From contig JACEEZ010018830.1 in the NCBI GenBank assembly GCA_016584305.1, forward strand, positions 1 through 64,000: a stretch of DNA of 64,000 nucleotides, read 5' to 3'. Origin of the DNA: Chionoecetes opilio (Eukaryota; Arthropoda; Malacostraca; Decapoda; Majidae). Shown piece after piece: positions 1 to 13,400 of the stretch. The notes under the pieces are model-generated. The model did not search any database, was not told the origin of the DNA, and saw only the letters and a list, made by a program, of their open reading frames with translations. A program made the position numbers and the translations under genes. Every line of letters starts with the position of its first letter. The first letter of the stretch is position 1.

Positions 1-467
1 AAAAAATATAATATATATTATATATTTTAAATATTTATATATAATAATAATAAATAATAATATAATATATATATATTATATATAATATATATATAATAAT
101 AAAAATATATTATATATTATATATATATAAAATTATATAATAAAAATTATATATATATAATATTTTAAATTTAAAATTAAAATAAAAATATATAAAAAAT
201 TAAAATAAAAAAAATATGTTTTTTTTTTTTAAAAAAAAAAAAAAATATAAAATATATAAAATCTAAAAATACAATAAATAAAATATTAAAAAAATTTTAA
301 AATAAAGAAAAAATAAAAAAATATTTTATATATTAAAATTAAAAAAATAATAAAAAAAAAATAATATGAAAAAAAAATATAAAATATAAAAATCCATATA
401 TAAAAAAAAAAAAATAAAAAATCCAAAAATAAAAAAAAAAAACAATTATAGAAAAAAAAAATAAAAA
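1..467. repeat. AT-rich low-complexity tract
   Basis: Almost only A and T, with long A runs and short TA alternations. No credible gene is visible. The tract ends where the transposon end CCGTTTTTGCCGGCGCATAA begins. Confidence 0.85.
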
Positions 468-2395
468 CCGTTTTTGCCGGCGCATAAGACGCCCCTCCGC
501 ATAAGACCACCCCTATTTTACAAAAGGGGTTTTTGGAAAAAAAAAATATATCGTGTTTTTGGGGGGAATTTTTTTTTTTGTAAAATTTTTAAAGTTAAAA
601 AAAAAAAAAAGGGATTTTTGGGGAAAGCAAAGCATGGCAGTCGGCCCTAAATCAATATTCAAAGGCAATGAATGTGTGAAAAAATTATACTATTTAAAAA
701 ATTAAAGAGAAGAGAGTTACCAAAAAATCGGTCAAAAAAATCAAATTTTATTGCAGGATGACCCCACAATTTTGATATCCTAATATTTGCTACCTTGCCA
801 TATAGCTTAGTTTTAGTTTTGGGTATCCCTTTTTGTTTTTTCTGCTATGTTTTTTAGACGGGGAATTTTTTGCAGTATAGATTTTGGTTTATTTTGTAGT
901 AGGTTTAAAAAAATCCTGGATCTTACGAAAAATCTTGGGGTTTTCTTCATTATGAGTTTTTTTGAACCCCTTTTCCCATGGGAAATGAAAAATAATGGAT
1001 TACACGTAGATCAAAAAATCTACCTTATTTCAGCCAGAAAGTAAGTTAGGAAATCAGATTAGGTTGGTTAGGGGGTGGGGTTTTGGTTTAGAACAGATGA
1101 TATAAAAAATAAAAAAAATTACCAAAAATAGGGCAGTGTGAAGGTAGCAATTTTTGCGGGGCAGACCGGAGGGCAGGTTGCCCCCCCCCACAACACACTT
1201 AAACAAACATTGTTTTTCGAAAAAAACGAAGCCAGATTAATTCAAAAAACCCCAAAAAAACTTTCAGGAGGACTTTCGGCCTCAAAAACTTTTGGGTCCA
1301 TAACAAAAATTCACGAAAAATTTATTTAGTAACACTGAAAAGGTTACCATCTCTCCCTTTGTTTTTATTGTTGTAATTTTTTGAAGGGCACCGTTGTCGC
1401 GACGACGTATTTCATTTTTTACCCCTTAAAATCTATCATAGTCCGAGGGTTATTAGCTTCTTCAGGAAGGTAAGGTAAGGTTTTTTCCACTCAAAATACG
1501 GCAGCGTTCGTCACCGTGCCTTATTCACACATCGATGGTTTCCAAATTTCGGCATTTTCCTGCTCACCCTCTAACAGACTGTCCTCAGGGGGATGCTTGA
1601 AAAATTTTGCTAATACACTTCTGTCGGAGAAAAGGGGGTTTTAAAACTCTAAAAGACACGTTTTGGGTACAAAACCCTTGAAAAACGACATTATCAGCAG
1701 GGCACAGTCTCATTACGTTAAAATATTTTCCCCCAGAAACCGCGTGAAGGACGTGATGTTTTTGGAGCCGTGAGGGCGGTGCACCGTTTAGGTAACCTTC
1801 TATTTGTTTGAATGTAAGAAATTTAAGGGTGTGATGAGAGGGTGCCTGTCACCAATTTCCCCATGATGGTAGGGTGTGTTTTCGGCCTTAGGGGGACGGG
1901 GGGCCCCGTGAGGGGTTTTGGTTTTGGTGTCCCGGTGGAAAATTTTTGTCCCGTCTAAGGAAACCCATTGAGCCTTTTACAGCACTCTTTCATATTTTTC
2001 CTTTATCCGTAGGGGTACAGGGGGAGGATTGAGGGGTCGAGGTGGTAAAAGGGCCCACTGCCCCTATCCCCCCTTGTTACCACGTAGGGCGCTAAACACA
2101 AGCACATAAAAACCTGCACGGCTTAGGCCACCCCCCTGTTGAGACCGGAAACAGGCCCGAGGGTGCCCTGCCTGCCCTGATTTTCCTCGCCGACTAATTT
2201 GAAACCAGCCGGTAATTCAAGCGCCAAAGGACACACAGAGACCACCTGCGCACCTCTTGTCCCCACTTTGTACAAGACTCGCTGTCAAATAAACTAAAAA
2301 GCCACGTCCCCTTTCCCCATCCTTGTTGTAAGACGATCCCCAAATACTACACCACCCTCTCACCGCTAAACTCCTTCAAATAAAATTTAACACGT

Positions 2396-5300
2396 CTTCC
2401 CAGCAAACACAAAGAGGGGGGCCTCCGGAGGCCCTCCGTATTCTTACGGGGCCCGAGGGGAATGTACGACGTGAGCGCTGGGAAATTTTGCTCAGAGGCC
2501 TCACCGGCGGGCCCCCCCCCCAGGGGCCCCCCCGTAGGGCATATGACCATTTCCCGCTGTTAATTAACTGATTGGGGAATAAGGGTTATATTTTTCTAAT
2601 ATTGCAGATATAGAAATTTTTTAAGGGCGTTGCACAACCCTTTACCCGATTAATAGACTAAGGGGTGTTAAACCAATTGTAAAAAACATTACTATAAATG
2701 CAATATGTTAAAAAAATTTAACCAAAAATTTTTCCTTTTTCGTTATCCAGTAAACGATAAAAAGGAGTTGTAGGATCATAATTGCTACGGACTTGTTTTT
2801 TTCATAAGTAAAAAAAACATTTTTTTATTGTTTTCATGCGGTTACGGGGGAAACACTAAAACGGCGTGAACAGCCATGTAAAGGATATGGGTTGCGGCAA
2901 ACCAAACAAAAACCCCCCCACTCTGGTTTTTCCAACAACTGATTTTTTTCACTCACGACAAGCCCCCAGGCCCCGTCAAAATTCAAAAAAAATTGTCGTA
3001 CTGCAATTTTTTATATTATTCAGTCATTCAATATAGTGAAGGGCGAAAAAAATTTATAACTTTTTCTCTTTTGTTATCGAGGGTTTAAGGGGGTGACAAT
3101 TTGGGCCCTTTTGTGGTTTTTAACCCTTTGTAATGGCTATCGTCGTTGGCGTTTAGTGCTTTAATTTGGAAAAGATTTCAAAAAATATTCTATTCTAAAT
3201 CATGATATTTTTTCATATTTTAACTCCATATTACATTTTCCATTTTGGGTGTATGTTGATATTGAAAAAGTGTTGATAATATTTTGGAAGTTATGAAAAA
3301 AGGGAAAGTTGCCGCGTTATTCCCGAAATAATCTTCCCCGGGGTTTAATCAAGTTTTATTTTTATATGTACTATAGCTTTTCACTTAAGCCTGGTTTCCC
3401 TGGGGGGGGCGTCCTCCCTACCGATTTTTGAAGGCGCGTGATGGTGATAGACTGGGCTGGGGGCGAGGTGGTGGACGCCTCGCCGCAACCAAAACCTTGC
3501 GTGCCCAAAAAAATATTCATTTCTTGGTTTTATTTCCCTCTTACACAAATAGGCCTTTTTTGTTTGCACAGTAAAATCAGGCAGTGTTTGTTCAAAACAA
3601 CACCCATTCAAACTAATAGGGTAAAAAAAAAGTCATGACTGACTATCACGATGGGGACTTTTTGGTTTTCAGGCATTGAAATGTTGTAAATCCCACCCGA
3701 TATAACCAACTACCAGATAATAGTTTTGAAAGCTGAGGGGTCCTGTGTTCATAATACATTTCTGTATCATGGCATAAAAAAATTACATAAACTTTCCCAA
3801 TTTAAATAATTAAGGAAAGTAAAAGAGGTTTTAAAATTATTTCTTTCTTATTTTGTCAACTCGCTCTAACTCAAAATGTTTTTGGCACATTCAATTTTTA
3901 AACTGTTTTTAAAATCCCTTATATTTTCCCCTTCCGTGGTATGTGTACGTACCATAAGGAAAAGAGTAGGGGTCAAAATGGCTAAGAAGGTTAAAATGTT
4001 TCAAAAAGTGCCGTGACGGGGGGAGCCTCTGATAGCTCCCCGAAAACAGTCTCTCCTATATAGGGAGCAATGCTCCCCCCCGCCTGTGCCAGTTTGCAGT
4101 AGTATTTTAATTTCTTTGCCATTTTGACCACCTATCTTTTTCCCTTTTTGGTACTGCACATACCCCAGGAAACGGAAAAGTTAAGGATTTGAAACAGTTT
4201 TGAAAATTAATTGGGCCAAAAATTATGGGGTTAAGCGAGTTTAAGCAAAAAAAGCAAGAAATAATGTTTATACCTCTTTTTCTTTTCCCTTTTAAAAATT
4301 TTTTTAATATTAGTTCGTCTTACGTTTTTTTTTATCTTGTAGAGCAATGTATTTTGAAAACGATGGTAAAACCGCTTTCATAACTATTATTGGACTTTGG
4401 GTTTTATCGGGTGGAACAACATTCAAAGCATGGAAACCCAAAAGTCCGCCCACTCTTGGTAGCATCAGACTTTATTTTTTACCCCATTGATTATGAAAGG
4501 CGTGTTGTTGTTGAACAATCACTGCCGATTTACGATGCAAACAAAATAGGGCCCCATCTTGTTAAGAGATGAGTAAACCAAAAAAATAGAAATTTTTTGA
4601 GGCAACGCAAAAATTTTTGGGTTTAGGCAAGGAAAATACCACCACCATCGCCACCCCCCCGAGGCTATCGCCAATCAGCGACGTGTTACATACTCGCCCA
4701 GGGACGAGCCCCTCCAGGAACCACTTAAGTAATAAATATAGGCCCCCACTGGACAAAAATGATAACTTTTTCCATGTAAAATCCTTCCTATGTAGATCTC
4801 ATTTTTTTCTAGTATCTCGGGTGTTTTTCCCTTATTAACTGGAAATATTTTAAAAAACTCAAAAATCATTGGGGGGATACGCGGGGGGCGGTCACCTCGC
4901 CCCCCCTACGACGCCCTCCCGGGGTCCCTTGGCGAGTTCCATGCAGGGGCCCCCATACCAAGCCAGCTCTCAAAGAAACATCAACTTTCCCCCCCACGAG
5001 CCTTTTGGGGGCCCCCCTTTTCCTCCTCCCCGCCGGGGTTGTCTCTTACGATCAACCCGATGGGAAGGCGTTTCAGGGTACGTCCCCATTTCCCATATAG
5101 CCGAAGTTGGGGCGCGGATATGAGGTAATAGGCCCCCGATTAGTTTACGGTGCAATCGCGATTTGACACAATCATCCCCGGATACCCATGATTCGCGAAG
5201 ACATTATACCAAAGCATTGTTCGTCTCTTCAAGTCACTATTTGTGTCCTGTCTCACAACCTAGGTAAGACAGGGTCACAAGGACTTGAAGACCGGATTTT

Positions 5301-6275
5301 GTCCCCCTGCACAGGTACCGACAACCCCAAAAAACTCCCCCTAGCGAGTCCTAAACGGGGCTACCCAAACCCCCGTAAAACTTTTTGACGTGACCCCCCT
5401 CATTTTGGGCTGCGCTACCAAGGGGTGTAAAATTTCCAAGATTAAGTCCTCGCCACACCAGAACAGACTGACTGCTCATCTAGAAGTCTCCAAAACCGGA
5501 CCTTGGGCTTTAGCCAGGAGCCTCAAGTCCAAAGGCTTTTCCTCCTCGTGCAGCACCCGAGAGCCACACCAGGACCCCACGATCAGCAAGATTCTGCATC
5601 ATCGGCAAAAACAAGATCTGATCTTGGTGTTCCGACGGATGCTCACAATCACATTGTCAAACCTTGTCCAATACCCAGCCCAACAAGCGTTGAAAAGTGA
5701 TGGGGCAAGGAGGGACCCCTTTCCCACTTTGTATTCAAGGGAAAAAAGGGAAATGCCCCCCCACTTCACAGCCCCCAGTCCCAGAAAACAGACCATTTTC
5801 AAAACCCGAAACAGAAAAAAAAAAAACGATATATGATAATTTCTATAAAATATTATAAAAACTTTTATAACAATTTTTAATAGCTTGAACAGGCCTAATA
5901 ATAGTGATGGTACCGAATTGAGATACTATGTATATTACTGTGTTAATATATAAAAATATGAAATGAATATTTCCCACTTACATATACGTACCAGCGCCCA
6001 GCGGGCCTCCGGAGGATTGACGTCAATTTTGCCGCTGCTTGTCACTACTGATGTAATACTAAAAGCAAGATAATCAAAATAACTGTTGTTTCAAAATGTT
6101 ACACATAGAAATATTCAATTCTGAAATTCTGTACATTAATTTTCAACATAGAAAATTATCCCGTCTGAAAATACACCAGGGGGCCTTCGGAGGGCTGACA
6201 GAGGTAAATTTGCCCCCGGCGGCCGCCGTTCGCCGCTCTACGGCCTACGTCGGCCCCCCGGGTGATGGTTAGCGG
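2396..6275. mobile_element. Unclassified insertion inside family B copy 0
   Basis: The segment is absent from the B copy at 39634-42454, where the flanking parts are contiguous near 40.24 kb. It contains a degraded foldback element (3377-4733) and GC-rich blocks sharing GGGCCTCCGGAGG-like strings near 2430, 6005 and 6180. I see no supported coding region or clear terminal repeats. Exact edges are uncertain because of homopolymer noise. Confidence 0.45.
3377..4733. mobile_element. Foldback (long inverted repeat) element, degraded copy
   Basis: The left end CTTTTCACTTAAGCC follows ACTATAG. The right end is the inverse, CCACTTAAGTAATA. The two halves are inverted copies around a centre near 4020-4085, where GGGAGCCTCTGATAGCTCCC and CTCCTATATAGGGAGCAATG occur. 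The same centre and arms occur in the cleaner copy at 29231-30685. The present copy has many indels and homopolymer runs. No ORF is supported. Confidence 0.7.
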
Positions 6276-6879
6276 GGTTTGGGTTTCACTATTCCTTTTA
6301 TCAACAATACTTTTTCCCAGCGAAAATTCCAACACTATTTTCTGCCTCCCTTCACATCTCATTTCAACTGTTGTTCACTTGTGTGGCCCGAGTCGAATGC
6401 GGTTAAGGCGCGTCAATATGCGGGATGTTTGTTTTTTCCCATGGGTACGGGAGGAGTCTGAGCGGTAATGACCAATAGTTGGGTGCGCGGAGGGCGTCGC
6501 GAGACGTTTTATCAGACGTTTTACAATGGAGAACACAGAGGGGGTGGATGATGTTTACATCTGACACGGCCCCCTTTGGCAGCAACAATCGCTATCTTGT
6601 GGCCCCAACTCTTATTTTCTCTTAAACTCCAACCTTTTCTTAGTATTATGCATTACTGTTGATAACACAGCTAAAAATTTTTGTGCTCAGTGAACACTGC
6701 TCACATAGATAACTCCAGACCCCTTTAGTAATATCCCACCGGCTGTTCTGCATTCTCTGCCCGACCTCTCATGCGCTAATATGGCCGCATTAGACGCGGG
6801 GGTGAACTTTGCATTCCTTTTTAAGGGAAAAAAGTGCGTCTTATGCGCGGGAAATACGGTATTTTATAATTAGAAAATA

Positions 6880-7169
6880 AAAAAAATAAAGAAAAAAAAA
6901 AAAAACTCATTTTTTTTTTTTTTTTTTAAATAAAATTTAAATTTTTTTTATCTATCTATCATCTATCATCTATCTATCTATCATCTATCTATATCTATAT
7001 CTAATCTATATCTATATATATAAAATTATTTTATATATATATATATATATATATAATATTATATATATATATATATATTGGTGCTATCTATATATATATT
7101 GGCTATATTTTTTTCTTTGCAAAAAGGGGGGGGCATGGCCGCATGGCCTCCATCCCCGGTACGCCACTG
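6880..7169 (-). repeat. Dispersed repeat with CAGTGGCGTACC end and embedded (GATA)n/(TA)n
   Basis: Read on the minus strand it begins CAGTGGCGTACCGGGG, then a GGCCATG-rich block, then GCAAAGAAAAAAATA, a (TA)n array, and an ATCT/GATA array (6950-7018 on the plus strand). The same order occurs on the plus strand at 23115-23440. CAGTGGCGTA-type ends resemble hAT terminal repeats, but only one end is identified, so the class is open. Confidence 0.55.
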
Positions 7170-7337
7170 ATTGTGGTCTATATTGTATTGTAAGGTGTAA
7201 TTGAAGTGATTGCCAGGTTGAACAATCCTTTTGTGAAGATTATTGGCCCATAGAACATATAAGATATCTGCAAAGAGTTATGTAAACTTATGACATGCAT
7301 CGGATCATGAAAATCTAATCTTAGTTTTCTTTTTTAG

Positions 7338-7474
7338 AGCAACTTGTGATCAAAGCCTTTTAGGTGGTGAAGAAGGCACCAACATGGGAGCATGGCACAT
7401 GGTATCTTTAATGAAAAAGAAGAGGACACCAGTGGCCTGCTGTACAGGACAGCCCCCTGCACATCTGACAGATG
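7338..7474 (+). CDS. Orphan internal coding exon, unknown protein
   Basis: A pyrimidine tract and AG (TTTTCTTTTTTAG) precede an open stretch that ends at a GGTGAGA donor. One frame is open for 45 codons and contains the residues ATCDQSLLGGEEGTNMGAW, then HMVSLMKKKRTPVACC. Exon length is 137 nt, starting with one base that completes an upstream codon and ending with one base of the next. The codons are mixed and not low-complexity, unlike the surroundings. I do not recognise the protein, and no partner exon was found nearby. It could be a chance open stretch with splice-like edges. Its phase does not let it join directly to the exon at 49423. Confidence 0.45.
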
Positions 7475-7881
7475 GTGAGAATTCTATTATTTTTCCGATT
7501 TGCTATGGGTTGAGACTTAACACCTCTGGTTGTATAAGTTCTCAGTGGTTTAGGTAAACCTGATAATTTTCTGATGCATTTCGGTTATCTTTTTTCCTTA
7601 ACCTAACCTAACCTAATTTACAGAGATTGATAGACTTTCAGGCTACATTTTCCTTCTTCTTTCTGTTTAACGTCAAATTTTCCATAATGTCTTATGAGGT
7701 TAGACGATCGATGATACTTATCCAATTTTATTCTCGGCGTTCATCATTAGATTTGCAGCATCTCAATATTCATGACTTGTCACATATAGTACATAGTACA
7801 TGAATAGTGCGTGAGCAGGATGACAGCTCCATAAGAGCCATAAGAGTCTTCCCTGTTATAACTATACGTTATGGGTAAAAT

Positions 7882-7882
<1 letters not shown>

Positions 7883-7978
<96 letters not shown>

Positions 7979-8010
7979 ATATATTATATATATATATGTA
8001 TATAATTTAT
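7883..8010. repeat. (TA)n microsatellite
   Basis: Near-perfect TA alternation with a few slips, followed by TTTA/ATTT-rich sequence to about 8090. It produces spurious Ile-Tyr repeat ORFs on both strands. Confidence 0.95.
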
Positions 8011-8159
8011 TGATTTATTTAATTATTTATTTATTCATTCATGTATTTATTTGTTTATTTATTTCGTTATTTGTCTGTTCATTAATAGAAATTTTACCAC
8101 ATTTATCTGGACTTTTTTTCCACTTTTGTAACAATACAGTGATTATATTCTTATGAAAA

Positions 8160-8792
8160 TTATATTTATATACACAATTACTTTGTTTTATTTACAGTAT
8201 TTATTCTTGTAGCAGCCTGATGGTGTATTAGGGTACACAATGTGAATTGAATTGCTGACTGCCAGTGCCAGACTGCCTCAACCACAGGCAAGACCAAGGA
8301 TAGTATATAGAGGATAGGGGGGTGTGTGTTAAAGTTTGGAGGACGGACGCTGCGCCATGTTCAGGAAATGAATCGAAACACAGCAGCTTTTTAGGGGTGT
8401 CTTAAGTATTTCTATTTAAGCATCCATACCCTGCCTTTTCGTTTATTCCCTTCCTATTACTTTATTCACCTTATATTTTGACTTATATATAATTCATTAG
8501 AAGGTAAATAGAAGAACATAGTGATCAATTCATTTTATTAAGGAATTCCATCAGCTAGACTGACATCCAGTACATGCAGGACTGTTGCAATGTTGAATAC
8601 CAGAAAATATTGGGCCAGATATCATAATCATGGACATATTACCAATAGGCAGATAATAATGGTATTGCAGTATGAATGACTCTTCTGTTAGAATCACCTA
8701 CACAACGCAAAAACCAAAACAGATACTGTAATAATTGTAAAACAGTATTAGCCTGAACTATACCAAATAGAACAAACAAACAATCACCCCCA

Positions 8793-8872
<80 letters not shown>

Positions 8873-10440
8873 ATCTTCTAATTAAGGCAACAGTCAACAC
8901 TACCATTTATGTTTTCTGCACGATATTGGAAATGTAAAATAACAAGTGCCATACAGCTAATTACACTAAATGATATCAAATTACTATGTGTTGACAGAAA
9001 TTGGGGTCACTGGTATGGGGGTTTTATAACTGGTCAACGTTACTTGAATGATATTATTTGGGGATGATTTGATAAAAGATTACAACTTTAATGGAGGATT
9101 TAACTTAGTCTTCTGACTTCACTATATGATTATAGTTTGACCACTTCTCACTACGGAGAGTACTGAACAAGGGGGTATACTTAAGGGAAAGGATAATAAG
9201 GTTTAGGTTATGGGGATTTGCTGCCACCAGCCCTGACGAGTATTTCACTATGATTACTCCCGGGGCACGTTAGATTAATATTAATATTAGATTGATCTTG
9301 GTAGTCGTGGTTGGTACGAGGGTTATACCGAAACAAGGCTTGGACTCTCTTGGAAGTGTGGGGAATTATTGTCCTAACTCAGAATAATCACCTGGGTTTT
9401 CATAATAACACAAGAACTATATTGGTAAATGATATCCTATTTATTTTGGAAACAAGATAAGTCTCTCACTTGAGATCATCTTCAGCATATAAGGGTTAAC
9501 ACTATACCGAGAAAACTCTACTCGGAAATAAGAAACTTGACTTCACACCCTGACGTAGGAATTTTCCTAAGTTATGAGATAAAGCTCTAATGAGCATAAA
9601 TCTCCTTCACTAGAATTACCCTTCAGGGAATTGCCCTACACTAGGTAACATACCACTTAATATTTATAAATCACACATGGAAGATAAGTATCTAGTAGAG
9701 AAAGAAAATGGCGAGACAGTGTTGTATGTGTTACAGTAAGACCATGTGGCCGTTTGAGGAGGTTTCGCGCCAACCTTGAGGAGCGCGGAGAGAACACTCT
9801 CGTTAATATCACTTATAAGGATGGGCGGAACATCTATGCCTTAGTGACACTGAACTATACCTATATATTTATATAGAAATATATAGATGTAATATACTAA
9901 GGGAGAAAAACCACCGGAGCCCGGGGCATATGTCTTGCCTTGAAGAGCGCAGAGAGAACAATGACTCGTGCCCTGCGGGCTTTCCGCACCAAAAAAAAGG
10001 AACTTGTTTGGAAAGTCTCACCGTGACCTTAAATGAACAACTTATAATCCCGAACCAACTATTTAAGTAATGAAAACTCGCGTATCCCCCGAAGAGGCCG
10101 TCCCTAATACAAACTGGCTACTTTGATGTAAGAGAATTTAATGTCTTTAATCTAATATTCACGAAGGATGGTTTTATATGTAATGTCGACAATCCGAAAC
10201 ACTATTTCAGAGTGGAGTGGTATGGAAATCGTGTTTTAGAATTTGGTAGGCTTTCATTTTAGCGTGTATCATTATTACACCGCCCATATATGACCATAAC
10301 CGATAACGATAGGGATTATTTTGAAAGCCATGAGGATTCTAAGAGGGTTCCTAAATCTGAGAAGATGGTTTGGAAGAAAGAAAAGAATTGAATACGTTAG
10401 TTAGGGATGATCCCCGAAAATTTTTTCCACGGAATTCCTG
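8160..10440. other. No gene recognised; contains one (TA)n array
   Basis: No long ORF and no recognised family. A (TA)n array lies at about 8795-8872. Near 9773 and 9940 a 23-bp string, CCTTGAGGAGCGCGGAGAGA and its near copy, occurs twice about 167 bp apart. It could belong to a decayed element that I cannot identify. Confidence 0.6.
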
Positions 10441-13400
10441 CATACGGGGTGTCGGAAGGAGGAATGAAAGAACGAAAGAAGATAGAAAAAATGGCGTCAG
10501 GAGGGCCCAAAAATGATGCGAAAAGAGGGCGGAAAAAAAGAAAATGATGAGTCAATGTAAAAACTGGAAAAAAAATTATTACAAGACATAACTCGGGAAT
10601 TTTTTAAAAAATTTAATTTCTCATACGTATCCCCCGAAAAGGGGCATTAAACACAGATGCCGACACATAGAGGATACTTAAAATATTAAAAAATAAGGAA
10701 GATAATAATAGACTGCATCTTGGGGTTTTAAAACGTATGCAAGGGTCACAATGGTTTGTTTTTCATTAGGAAGGCAAGGACGATGCAAAACGTTTCAACA
10801 AGATAAAAAAAGGAGAACCAGTGTAAATCCTGCTTTTCTCCCATGATCCCATAAAAAATAAGATTTAAAGAAGAGAAAATTGTTGGTAAGTAGGGGTACG
10901 GGGGAAGTAGAGAATATATTGATAATTTGGTGATTGCAGACAAGAGTTGTTTAGTTTTAGGCTTTTTAAACATAGGAGATACTAGGTATAAGGGAAAAGG
11001 GGGAATTACAGAAGGGTTTTAGAAAGGCCTATAAAAATACCCACATAGGGAGACTAAAAGGAGAGTAACTGATGCGAAAGGGGTTTAGGGGCAATATCAA
11101 AAAGCAGAATCCCCTGCGGGTTTTAATAAAATGAAGGTGCATGAATATAGATTTTCTGAAAACATCCAGGGATAAGGGGAGAGGGGTTAGTTTTAAAAAA
11201 AAGATATAATGAAAAATTTTTTGGGGGGGTTTACAGGCAAAAATTTTGGCGTATAAATTGGTGGTTATCAGGATATAAAAAAAGAAGGGGTTAAAAATGT
11301 TTTTGGGTTTTCAAAAAAATAAATTTAAAAGGGGTTAAGGAAAAAATTTGGGGGCCAAAGGGACTCTGTATACGTAGTTTTTGGGGGGCACAATGAAAAT
11401 AAGGAAACAAAGGGCATGCGGTGGACAGAATAATGAAGTCAAGCAAGTAATAGATTGAGGCAGAAATTGTTGCACTTTGCAAAAAACAGGAAATGGTCTG
11501 AGCATGTAAGGGATAGCAGGAAAACAGAGCACATGCAAAAGGGGGAAAAGGGTTTTTCCAAAAAAAAATTGAAAGTGGAGAAAATTTGGAAGGAATCTGA
11601 GTGAGTTTTTTTAGAGAGAATGAAACGAGAGAAAATTTTTTAGAGAGAATTTTGGAAGAAATACGTAAAAAAAGAAAGAAACAGAGGGAAATAAGGTAAA
11701 GAGATGCTGAGAGAAAATGAGGTGTCAAAAGGTGAATAGATTTTTTGAGGAATTAATGGGGTTTTTAAAAACCCAGCATGGAAGAGAAATAGAGACCCCA
11801 CAACAGGGGACAGCAAGCAATGGGTATGTGTGCATGATGAGAGGACGTGAGAAGGAAGTAAAAAAAGGGTTTTAAAGGGAAACATTATTTTCCTGCAGGG
11901 GACATAACAAGTGAGAACCCCCTTTGGAGGAATAAATCCCAGAGGTTAGATTCAAGAGGGGAAAAATGAGTTATTAAGAGGGGGTTTGACATGTGAAGAG
12001 AAGGAGGGGAAAGATCATGTACATCTATGTTTTCAATTTCCCCCAAAATTTAGAACCAGATTACTCCGTGTGATTTTTGGTAAATTTTCAGGTCTGAAAC
12101 CCATGGGGTGTTTTCAGAGACTTGGGAGAGAGTCAACCCCGGGAAGAGTTTTGGAATTTTTTTATGCAAAAGAAATGTCCTTGGCTGGGGGGTAGGTATT
12201 TTGGAGCCCTAAAAAGTTTCCAAATTTTGGTTGGGAAAAAATCAGAAAATACAAAACCTTTTCCCTTTCTTAATTTTTAAAATTCAAATCCCATATCAGT
12301 TGATCTTTTAATCAACCCCAGAAAAAATAAAATGCCACAGAGTTAAATGAAGCATAGTTCTAAACCCGGGTTTAAACTCATGGCCTGGGGGCCCAAATGT
12401 GGCCCTGGGTTTGTATAAGTGGCCGCAGGGGGATGGTAAATTTTATCACCCCGTGAAATTACGACAGTTATGAAAAAAAATATAATTTAAAATTTAAGAT
12501 GATTTTTTTGAATTTTGTTTAGTTTTACGAAATTTTAATCAAAAATCAAATAACGTATTTCGTTAAGTCATCGGTAAGGCTGAAAAACTTCAGTCCGCAA
12601 ACATTTTACGTACTTTTTGGCCTCGAGACTTTAACTAAAAAAAAATTTGGCCCCTCGGAAATTTTGATTTTGACACTCCGGTTTAAAAACGCTAATTTCT
12701 TTTGCACACACACACACACACTAAAAGGGAAACCCTTTACTTTTCTTGACACGGGTAGCGTGGAAAATACACCATGAGTAAAATTCCTTTGTGAAATGCA
12801 ATTGCACGAATATATCTCTTTGTAAAAAGATAATTTATTTTGTTTTTTTCTCAGCCACGTAGCTTTCCCTAAGAGATGTTCAGTGGATTAATTTTGTTTT
12901 TTGGTCTTACACACTAAGAATAATGCGGACAGTACATCATACAAATGATGAATAACTGTTTTTTTTAAAAGATCTGTAAAATTTTTCAACAACTACACAA
13001 TGAAGCTTATGGGTGATCCCAGGACATCATAAATGGGGTAAATCACTTTCAGGGCTGGCTATCCACGACTTCATTGTGTTCATATTTCTGTGAAAAAAAG
13101 CCTAGTTAATAAAGAAGATCTATCAATTTTTACTTTCAGCTTTCAGCTTGAATTTCTGAGTTATCAATGAAATCAGAGTTAAGGTGAAATTATGCGGATA
13201 AGCATACTTTATGAAAGTACTACTTTTTTTATTAATTTTTACATAAACAACGTTTTAAGTCTAAATTTTTGATAAGAAATTTGGCAGGGGTTTAAACCCA
13301 GGCTGGTCCAGTTGGCAGGGTGCTATGCTTGTCATGTACCAAAGATGAAAAGGAAAGCAAAAAATCGTGCTGATGAGGAAAATTTTTGTGATATTTGGTT

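Larger units (their letters stand above)
468..6859 (-). mobile_element. Family B DNA transposon, copy 0, expanded by an insertion
   Basis: The left end reads CCGTTTTTGCCGGCGCATAA and the right end reads GCGTCTTATGCGCGGGAAAT followed by ACGG, so the ends are inverted repeats. The body is colinear, in reverse orientation, with the complete B copy at 39634-42454. Positions 600-1090 match 41.8-42.4 kb, 1130-1860 match about 41.0-41.75 kb, 1860-2395 match 40.25-41.0 kb, and 6280-6859 match 39.63-40.24 kb. Between 2396 and about 6275 there is sequence the other copy lacks. TA follows the right end. No transposase ORF is visible, so this is a non-autonomous or dead element. The many G, C, A and T runs suggest consensus errors as well as decay. 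Confidence 0.75.

Noticed and set aside
11291..11885. Minus-strand ORFs rich in Phe, Ser and Leu
   Set aside because: They follow the purine-rich composition of the plus strand; no motif, no splice context, poor-quality sequence.
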